Of a DNA stretch of 49,768 nt, positions 44,636 through 49,768 are shown one piece after another. The first letter of the stretch is position 1. Each line of letters begins with the position of its first letter. This DNA is from Prevotella sp. (GTDB taxonomy: Bacteria; Bacteroidota; Bacteroidia; Bacteroidales; Bacteroidaceae). The stretch is from the NCBI GenBank assembly GCA_017449495.1, contig JAFTFO010000007.1, positions 1-49,768 on the forward strand, written 5' to 3'. Both the position numbers and the translations under genes were made by a program. Below the pieces are notes generated by a model, which was not told where the DNA came from, searched no databases, and worked only from the letters and a program-made list of their open reading frames with translations.

Positions 44636-45566
44636 TCTTTCATTTTTTCATTTTTTCATTCTTTCATTATTATTGGTCAGTTGTTATAACCGCGGGCCCA
44701 TTACCCCCGATGCCTGGAACCTGACAGAACAGCAGCTCGACTCCATCTCCTTCTATACCACCCACCACTATACCCAGAACTATAATTTTGTGGTGACGGG
44801 CGACTCCTTGGTTGTCGTCGCTCAGGAACCTGGGGCCATGTCTATCCCCGATGTGGTGTCCGTGCTTAACTCTCACATCTCTCTCGATTCCATCACCCTG
44901 AGGAAATATGAGCGCATCGTCGTGGCCGACATCATGACCGTTCCCTCCGACACCATCGACTCCGTCTGGGTGAAGGTGGCCCGCGACCAGCTCACCTTTG
45001 GCTGGATTCATGAGAACGAGCTGCTGGCGAAGGTCTCGCCCGACGATCCCATCAGTCAGTTCATCGACCTCTTCTCCGATGTCCATCTATTGGTGTTCCT
45101 GGCTTTCTGTGTAGTCATCGTGGCAGCCTATGGCGTACGCCGACTGATGCGACGGGGAGCGAAGATCGTGCATTTCAACGATATACCCTCGTTCTATCCG
45201 ACGGCCCTCTGTCTGCTGGTAGCCTCTTCGGCCGTACTCTACAGTTCCATCCAGCTCTTCGGGCCAGAGTCGTGGCGCCATTTTTACTACCACCCCTCGC
45301 TCAATCCCTTCGGCCTGCCCCTCCACTTAGGACTCTTCGTGTCCTCCGTCTGGGCCATCATCATCGTCGCCATAGCCACCGTCGACGATGTCACGAAGCA
45401 CTTACCCTTAGGCAGTGCCATCCTCTACTTAGGCGGTCTGACCGCCGTCTGCGCCGTAGACTATGTGATCTTCAGCATCACCACCTTATATTATATAGGT
45501 TATCCCCTCCTTATCGCCTATTTCATCTTCGCCCTCCGCCGCCTCTCCCTCCAGGAAAGCATCTGA
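44619..45566 (+). CDS. Membrane lipoprotein with C-terminal helices
   Basis: The 315-residue protein begins inside the end of the U32 gene. A short hydrophobic segment ends in a lipobox-like LLLVSC. Residues about 25-150 are soluble (TEQQLDSISFYTTHHY onward), and five hydrophobic segments follow (about 155-175, 193-210, 228-252, 265-285, 287-305). The signal segment FFHFFILSLLL is encoded by a TTTTTTCA microrepeat. No known domain is recognised. A second in-frame ATG at 44625 is an equally good start. Confidence 0.65.
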   Translation: MSMRRSLSFFHFFILSLLLVSCYNRGPITPDAWNLTEQQLDSISFYTTHHYTQNYNFVVTGDSLVVVAQEPGAMSIPDVVSVLNSHISLDSITLRKYERIVVADIMTVPSDTIDSVWVKVARDQLTFGWIHENELLAKVSPDDPISQFIDLFSDVHLLVFLAFCVVIVAAYGVRRLMRRGAKIVHFNDIPSFYPTALCLLVASSAVLYSSIQLFGPESWRHFYYHPSLNPFGLPLHLGLFVSSVWAIIIVAIATVDDVTKHLPLGSAILYLGGLTAVCAVDYVIFSITTLYYIGYPLLIAYFIFALRRLSLQESI

Positions 45567-45882
45567 ACTGAAGGCCTCTCTTCATGCACGCGCACGAACC
45601 TTATTTTATATAAAGAAAGGTGCAGTCTGCATAAAATTATCTTTTCTTTGAAATTTCTTCCTTTTTCCTTGCAAGTTTCATTTTTAATTCGTATCTTTGC
45701 CCCTGACTAAGCCAGCCGCTTGCGGCAGGGCGGGTCAAGACATCGATGGAGTGGGGCCACCAAGCCGTTTGTAGGGCAGGCCTCGGAAAGGCGTTTACGA
45801 ACGTTATCATTCTGTACTATCAAACTTCGCAACTTTGAATCGTGTTACAGAAGATAATGCAACGGGAACGCTTACGTGGGTA
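45567..45882. other. Intergenic stretch with promoter and small hairpin
   Basis: A promoter-like TATCTTTG lies at 45692-45699 on the plus strand, with TTGC about 20 bp upstream. A GCCGC..GCGGC hairpin follows at about 45715-45727. A 30-codon frame (45746-45838) and an open frame ending VDYIPTVAI before the TAA at about 45907-45909 are present, but neither is supported as a gene. The composition shifts toward A+T from here. Confidence 0.45.
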
Positions 45883-46044
45883 GATTATATCCCGACTGTT
45901 GCTATATAATACAATAATGTATAGCATTTGGTTGAATATATAATCACTTGGCGTGGGCTGGCTGCGTTGCTTATCCTTAACACGGGGCAATGCGAAGGCC
46001 TGATAGTAGGGATGGGCGAAAGTAGAAACTCCCATGCCTTTTTT
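45883..46044 (+). ncRNA. Candidate structured RNA ending in a terminator
   Basis: Pairings seen: GATTATAT 45883-45890 with ATATAATC 45938-45945, enclosing GCTATA 45901-45906 with TATAGC 45920-45925; GGCGTGGG 45950-45957 with CCCATGCC 46031-46038, enclosing GCGTTGC 45964-45970 with GCAATGC 45987-45993. CCCATGCC can instead pair with 46009-46016 (GGGATGGG, one mismatch). A T6 tract follows at 46039-46044, so the end looks like an intrinsic terminator. It could be a free RNA or a leader controlling the gene at 46118. The 5' end is uncertain and may be the promoter at 45692. No known family was recognised. Confidence 0.55.
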
Positions 46045-46117
46045 GTTTCCACCAAGCTTAGACGAATTATTAATGGCAGAATTCGGGAGTTTAGGAAGCA
46101 ACTTATACTAAACAATT

Positions 46118-46648
46118 ATGGACAAGAACAATTTAAGAAGAGTCAAGGTCGTTATCGCAGTATTGTATACAACCGTACTTGTTAACATGCCTTTTTCAAC
46201 CAAAGCTCAAGATCGAAAAGAGAATACCTACGAAGTGGGATATAATGCTGGTACTTTCGACGATGTGAAACTGTCTGGAAGCTATGGCTTGTCTATGACC
46301 GCACTGCCTTGGGAAATAACGGACAATCTCTATGCTGGTGTTCATTTTTCACCTTTCTACTTTAACTTCGGACTAGTTGATAAAGATGCTATATCCGATA
46401 TGATCAAGCTTGGCCCTGCTATTGGTTACTACTTTACACCCACCATTTTTGTGGCTATGCCAATCGCTGTTGCTTGCGAAGTTTATTTTAAAGATCATGA
46501 TACTAAGACAGCATGGGGTATGTCTTGGGCACCAAGTATATATGCGGGTAGCAACAAATTCGGAATATTTGCCGGTCCAATGTTTACGATAAGTTTCGAA
46601 GGTGATTCGAAAGTAAGCACTGGATTTAGGGCAGGATTGTATTTTTAG
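46118..46648 (+). CDS. Small exported beta-barrel-like protein
   Basis: The 176-residue protein has a signal peptide (residues about 9-30, ending FSTKAQ). The rest alternates short hydrophobic strands: YEVGYNAGTFDDVKLSGSY, AGVHFSPFYFNFGL, IGYYFTPTIFVAMP, and ends with aromatic RAGLYF, as expected for an 8-stranded outer-membrane barrel. It is visibly richer in A+T than the upstream core genes. It lies 74 bp after the candidate RNA/terminator. Confidence 0.6.
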   Translation: MDKNNLRRVKVVIAVLYTTVLVNMPFSTKAQDRKENTYEVGYNAGTFDDVKLSGSYGLSMTALPWEITDNLYAGVHFSPFYFNFGLVDKDAISDMIKLGPAIGYYFTPTIFVAMPIAVACEVYFKDHDTKTAWGMSWAPSIYAGSNKFGIFAGPMFTISFEGDSKVSTGFRAGLYF

Positions 46649-46698
46649 ACAATTCCGTATTACATAATATTTTAAAACATTTAATACAAAGATAATTC

Positions 46699-47577
46699 AT
46701 GAAAAAGTATTTCTCATACAGGATGACCATTATGATGGTCACAATTCTGAGCATGACCCTTGTATCTTGTGACAAGAAGGATCCGACAAGCAGCGACTCT
46801 AAAGGAATAATGCAAGAGATTCAAAGATACAAATGGACAGGTCAATCTATAGAAGAAGAAGTATACTCTTATGGGACAGCAACATATACTCAGACATGGA
46901 CGGTCTACTTCATTAATGACAGTCAAGGAGTCATGCACTGGACAGCTGTAGATCGTGATACAGCGTTGGGTACGAGCCGGGACGAAGATGATATTGAGTT
47001 TTATTATGAAATTAAAGGCAATACGATACACCTGTATGGAGGAAGCAATTTCGTATTTGAGTACTATGACGGTTTCCTTGTAGAAGGCGAAACTATATTC
47101 AGTCCTAGCAGTTTGGGTTCTTCAGACTATGCATATTTGCAGAATTATTTAAATGATAATGGTGAGAACAATGGTGGAAGCGACGGCCGGATTGATACAG
47201 AAGTATTCTTTATCAACGACAATGAAATCCTGATGGGCGTTAATTATGATGAAAGCTCAGGAGCATATCAATATGTCTTGCAATTCGGCTTTGGTGTCAA
47301 TGATAAGAAAGCATACGATAAAGGGCTTACGAAACTGACGGCAACTATATGGGCTGATAACGGTAGTTTTGACGGATATAAATCAAGTAACTTTGGCAAA
47401 AAGAAAAAGCTGGAACTGGATGTCTACCCAGGATCGGAAAGTTACTATGGATGGGAATGGCTCTTTTCAAAGGACAAAGAAGTAACACTTCATTACGACT
47501 TTTCCTATTACAATTCTAATAATGGGCAGACATATTATGTAACCGAAAACCATATCGTCAAATTGAAAACAAATTGA
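46699..47577 (+). CDS. Lipoprotein of unknown function
   Basis: The 292-residue protein has an SPII signal with lipobox TLVSCDKK (Cys about 25). The mature part is rich in beta strands and aromatic residues (YTQTWTVYFINDSQGVMHW, YYEIKGNTIHLYGGSNF). The C-terminal half contains GAYQYVLQFGFGVNDKKAY. It has no recognised family. It lies in the A+T-rich block of lipoprotein genes. Confidence 0.6.
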   Translation: MKKYFSYRMTIMMVTILSMTLVSCDKKDPTSSDSKGIMQEIQRYKWTGQSIEEEVYSYGTATYTQTWTVYFINDSQGVMHWTAVDRDTALGTSRDEDDIEFYYEIKGNTIHLYGGSNFVFEYYDGFLVEGETIFSPSSLGSSDYAYLQNYLNDNGENNGGSDGRIDTEVFFINDNEILMGVNYDESSGAYQYVLQFGFGVNDKKAYDKGLTKLTATIWADNGSFDGYKSSNFGKKKKLELDVYPGSESYYGWEWLFSKDKEVTLHYDFSYYNSNNGQTYYVTENHIVKLKTN

Positions 47578-47726
47578 TAATAATGCAAAAGATAATTATT
47601 ACTAAAGTGGGGTTAATTGATCTCAAAGTCATATATAGAGCTCTTTAGCTAAACCGAACACGCAAATATAATAATTAAATGAACATGATTTCGCTCACAT
47701 TTACTAAATATTTAAAAAAGAAACAA

Positions 47727-48200
47727 ATGAAAAGATTAAGATTTATGCAAACGCTTTTAATCGCCTCAGTATTATGTTTGGGCTTTTCCAGTTGTGGCGA
47801 TGATGACGAAACAGTAACTACCGTTGACACAGATTTTTCAAAATTGATTCGTGGTCACTGGGCAAATACTGATGTGGATGAAGATTACTACTATGTATCT
47901 TTGAGCATCGATTATAAAGGTTCTGGAACTATTAGTTTCTATGACCTCATCAACGACGATGACCAATATGGAGTTATGGCCTTTGGTACTTACACTCTAA
48001 ATGGCAACAAATTGACCGCCATCTATAACGATGTTGATTGTAAAGATGCTAATTATAAGTCATTTACATATCATGGTTTCAGTGATGGAAAATCAAGGAC
48101 TATAGTTTATACCATCCAATCATGTGATGGTAATAAACTTGTCCTGACAGATGAAAGTGGGAAAAATGCAAATTACGAAAAGTACGCAGATGTAAAATAG
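47727..48200 (+). CDS. Lipocalin-like lipoprotein
   Basis: From the ATG at 47727 the protein has 157 residues; an in-frame ATG at 47679 would add 16 that do not fit a signal. The lipobox is GFSSCGDD. The mature part has the pattern of small lipocalin-like Bacteroidales domains: LIRGHWANTDVDEDYYYVSL, GVMAFGTYTLNGNKLTAIY, NKLVLTDESGKNANYEKY. The ligand and role are unknown. Confidence 0.6.
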   Translation: MKRLRFMQTLLIASVLCLGFSSCGDDDETVTTVDTDFSKLIRGHWANTDVDEDYYYVSLSIDYKGSGTISFYDLINDDDQYGVMAFGTYTLNGNKLTAIYNDVDCKDANYKSFTYHGFSDGKSRTIVYTIQSCDGNKLVLTDESGKNANYEKYADVK

Positions 48201-48263
48201 GATGACACAAAACAAATGTATTAATGAGCGAAATATTGTTCTGTCATTCCTATAAAGAATCAA

Positions 48264-48273
48264 GGGGGGGGGG
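48264..48273. repeat. Ten-G homopolymer tract
   Basis: A run of ten G residues stands in an intergenic gap, followed within about 65 bp by CCTGCCCCCTC, which can pair back to it. A GGTC aaa GACC hairpin lies just after it. Confidence 0.8.
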
Positions 48274-48359
48274 CTGGTCAAAGACCATTTTGGGGTTATA
48301 CAGATTGGTCCTGCCCCCTCTCTATGTTATTCATTTAAGAAAAGTTGATAAGTTTTAAA

Positions 48360-48710
48360 ATGAAAGCAAATAGATTATTCATAATGGTTCTTACTGTAAT
48401 ACTAATTGCAGGTTGTTCTAAAGAAGAGAGTAATGACGTTATAAATGATCTGACAGGAACTTGGATTGGAAATAAGTCTGCCAGTGCAACAGGTGGTAAA
48501 CGTACTTTAAGTGTAACTTTTCGCAATGACCGAACTGGTAGTTTGACTTATGAGTCGAACGTTTACTATCGTCATGCAGAATTTAATTATATTATAAGTG
48601 GAAATACCGTTAATTGTGCTGGTGTTATTGTTGGTGAAGATGGAAGATCCAACGAATCATGCTTGGCATCTATGAAGTATATGACAAGTTTTTTGCATGT
48701 GGTTGTTTAG
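48360..48710 (+). CDS. Short lipoprotein, possibly frameshifted at its end
   Basis: The 116-residue protein starts at 48360 (ATG after a purine-rich stretch). The lipobox is LIAGCSKE. LTGTWIGNKSASATGGKRTLSVTF (in parts) resembles a lipocalin-like domain start. The last 15 residues (LASMKYMTSFLHVVV) are unlike the rest. A neighbouring frame reads LGIYEVYDKFFACGC and continues to 48739, so a frameshift near 48655 is possible but not proven. Confidence 0.5.
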   Translation: MKANRLFIMVLTVILIAGCSKEESNDVINDLTGTWIGNKSASATGGKRTLSVTFRNDRTGSLTYESNVYYRHAEFNYIISGNTVNCAGVIVGEDGRSNESCLASMKYMTSFLHVVV

Positions 48711-48719
48711 ATAAAATAG

Positions 48720-48808
48720 ATAAAAGTATATTTTATTAAACTTTCCTTGGTTTTATGAAGGAAAATGATTAACTTTGCAGCCGAAAGTTGATTATAATAT
48801 ACTTTTAT
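48720..48808 (+). promoter_or_regulatory. Promoter flanked by a 13-bp inverted repeat
   Basis: ATAAAAGTATATT (48720-48732) and its exact reverse complement AATATACTTTTAT (48796-48808) flank the -7 box TAACTTTG at 48770-48777. The right arm overlaps the ATG at 48807. The XRE-type protein of the next gene probably binds both arms and represses itself. Confidence 0.75.
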
Positions 48809-49007
48809 GGATTTTAGAGAGGTTGTTAAGGAGCGCCGAGGTGTTTTGGGTATATCCCAATTGGATTTGGCAGAGATGGCTGGCATTAGTTTGGCCACAA
48901 TAAAGGACATTGAGCGTGGTGCAGGAAATCCGTCGATGAAAACCGTGACTCGAATCTTGGAGGTGCTGGGACTGGAGATACAGTTCCGTATCAGACAGAC
49001 GACATAG
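48807..49007 (+). CDS. HipB-like XRE transcription regulator, no HipA partner
   Basis: The 66-residue protein is a single XRE-type HTH (ISQLDLAEMAGISLATIKDIE) and ends GLEIQFRIRQTT, a HipB-like ending. HipB antitoxins normally precede a HipA kinase gene. Here the following 55 bp hold none and the next gene is on the other strand. It is an orphan or a remnant, with a promoter enclosed by an inverted repeat. Confidence 0.82.
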   Translation: MDFREVVKERRGVLGISQLDLAEMAGISLATIKDIERGAGNPSMKTVTRILEVLGLEIQFRIRQTT

Positions 49008-49062
49008 GCGTATACGAATCACACGAACCTTTTTTATATTAAGAGATATTGCGAGAGTAGCT

Positions 49063-49533
49063 TCACCACAGCCAGTCTTCCTCTTCGTCGTCGTAGACGA
49101 GGGGGCCGCTCCAGCCGTATTCCTGGCAGATGGCGGCGATGAGCTCCTGGTCTTCAGGGGTGATGAGGCGAAGGCCCTTGCGGATCTCGAAGTACTGGGT
49201 GCGGCCGAAGTGCATGATGAGATCCCGACGTATCGCCTTCTCCACACGGGCCGGCATGTCGAGGTAGAAGTGGGTCATGCCCTTCTTCATGACGACCCGC
49301 TCGTTCGGACGGAACTTCTCACAGTGCTCCCCGCCGACCTTCGGGTTGCGAGGGTTCATCGACAGTTGGGCATACGGCATCGTGTCGCCATACTGTCCTA
49401 CGAGCCAATGGAGGCATTGCTCCTTGAGCGGACAGCTCTCGATGAAACACATGAGGTAGTGGTGGGTCTTCTCGCGGAACACCTCTTCCTGCGACGGCGT
49501 CGCCTGCTGTTTTTGGTCTTTCTTTGTATTCAT
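49063..49533 (-). CDS. DUF6078-like protein
   Basis: The 156-residue cytosolic protein has a conserved-looking core with cysteines: YLMCFIESCPLKEQCLHWL and GGEHCEKFRPN, then the helical VEKAIRRDLIMHFGRTQYFEIRKGLRLI and an acidic end (YDDEEEDWLW). I remember this pattern as DUF6078 in Prevotella and Bacteroides. The cysteines could bind a metal. Function is unknown. A -7 box TACCTTTG on the minus strand is only 7-14 bp before the start. Confidence 0.65.
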   Translation of the reverse strand: MNTKKDQKQQATPSQEEVFREKTHHYLMCFIESCPLKEQCLHWLVGQYGDTMPYAQLSMNPRNPKVGGEHCEKFRPNERVVMKKGMTHFYLDMPARVEKAIRRDLIMHFGRTQYFEIRKGLRLITPEDQELIAAICQEYGWSGPLVYDDEEEDWLW

Positions 49534-49539
49534 GATGCA

Positions 49540-49547
49540 AAGGTAGT
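49540..49547 (-). promoter_or_regulatory. Promoter (-7 box) of the DUF6078-like gene
   Basis: TACCTTTG on the minus strand precedes the ATG at 49533 by 6 bp, implying a very short or leaderless transcript. Confidence 0.5.
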
Positions 49548-49650
49548 AATAATTCTCCTATTATCAAAAAAATAGCCTTTCTTTTTTATCTTTTTGGAGA
49601 AATGTTATAGTCTTTTAGTTCTTCTAATTAATTTCATAAATATTTGCTTT

Positions 49651-49740
49651 AGCCTACATTTTTATAATTAACTATCTGTATTACAGATATTAACATTATG
49701 TAGGCTTATTTGTTGAGCCTACATAATGCCTACATTTTTG
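49651..49740. repeat. Palindromes and AGCCTACAT repeats at the right edge
   Basis: CATTATGTAGGCT (49694-49706) pairs perfectly with AGCCTACATAATG (49716-49728). Further direct copies of GCCTACATTTTT are at 49652 and 49729. TATCTGTA T TACAGATA (49673-49689) is a separate perfect palindrome. No gene is seen in 49548-49768, a markedly A+T-rich stretch. Confidence 0.75.
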
Positions 49741-49768
49741 ATTGATAGGATACGTAAAAATGATATCA

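Noticed and set aside
45746-45838. 30-codon frame starting MEWGHQAVCRAG
   Set aside because: Too short, no recognised family, and located in a probable RNA leader.
45820-46101. 93-codon minus-strand frame with KGMGVSTFAHPYYQ
   Set aside because: It is antisense to the stems of the candidate RNA and has no promoter; it is better explained as a shadow of a structured sequence.

Overview
The window looks like a chromosome segment from a Bacteroidales bacterium, most likely in or near Prevotellaceae. Direct signs are: Bacteroidetes-type promoters (a TAnnTTTG box at about -7, sometimes with TTTG near -33) in front of most transcription units; a protein with a type IX secretion-like C-terminus; many SPII lipoproteins; a four-subunit 2-oxoacid:ferredoxin oxidoreductase; and simple microrepeats between genes. 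No rRNA, tRNA, CRISPR array or intact insertion sequence was seen.

Layout. 1-3.5 kb is a worn accessory region: a DUF4160/DUF2442-HTH pair with a palindromic operator, the tail of a dead MATE transporter, a stray copy of the 3' end of an HU-like gene, a DUF4143-type ATPase and an HU-like protein. 3.48-4.2 kb is non-coding but highly organised: three copies of a 78-bp promoter-bearing repeat, then two 11-bp-periodic arrays in opposite orientation around two identical 16-bp palindromes, next to a VirE-type primase/helicase gene. 6.5-18.9 kb holds a Fic protein, a TerB/J-domain protein, a GH20 hexosaminidase with a LmbE-like deacetylase, QueH, a cupin regulator with an acyl-CoA ligase, Ffh, FolD, a TPR microprotein and a membrane-bound TPR/AraC regulator. 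18.9-23.2 kb is a six-gene run of exported proteins, probably controlled by that regulator through two 11-bp sites 21 bp apart. 23.4-33.2 kb is mostly core metabolism and housekeeping (Kor complex, Tex, ABC-F, M13 peptidase).

33.3-41.9 kb is the most distinctive part: five tightly packed genes encoding a four-zinc-ribbon protein, a membrane-anchored Ser/Thr kinase, a zinc-ribbon protein with four CbxX/CfqX-type AAA modules, a zinc-ribbon/FHA protein and a PP2C phosphatase. Together they form a complete write-read-erase phosphothreonine circuit around a multi-AAA machine. I know of no described system with exactly this composition, but I could not search for one.

41.9-45.6 kb returns to core genes (MetA, a U32 peptidase, a membrane lipoprotein). 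45.6-48.7 kb is visibly richer in A+T. It carries a candidate structured RNA ending in a terminator, a small beta-barrel-like protein and three lipoproteins. The right end has an orphan HipB-like regulator inside a 13-bp inverted repeat, a DUF6078-like protein and a palindrome-rich edge.

A second theme is small repeats. Different simple microrepeats fill at least ten intergenic gaps, and related repeats or a GGGACTGTCCC element have entered coding sequence in frame in QueH, the U32 peptidase, the ABC-F linker and a signal peptide.
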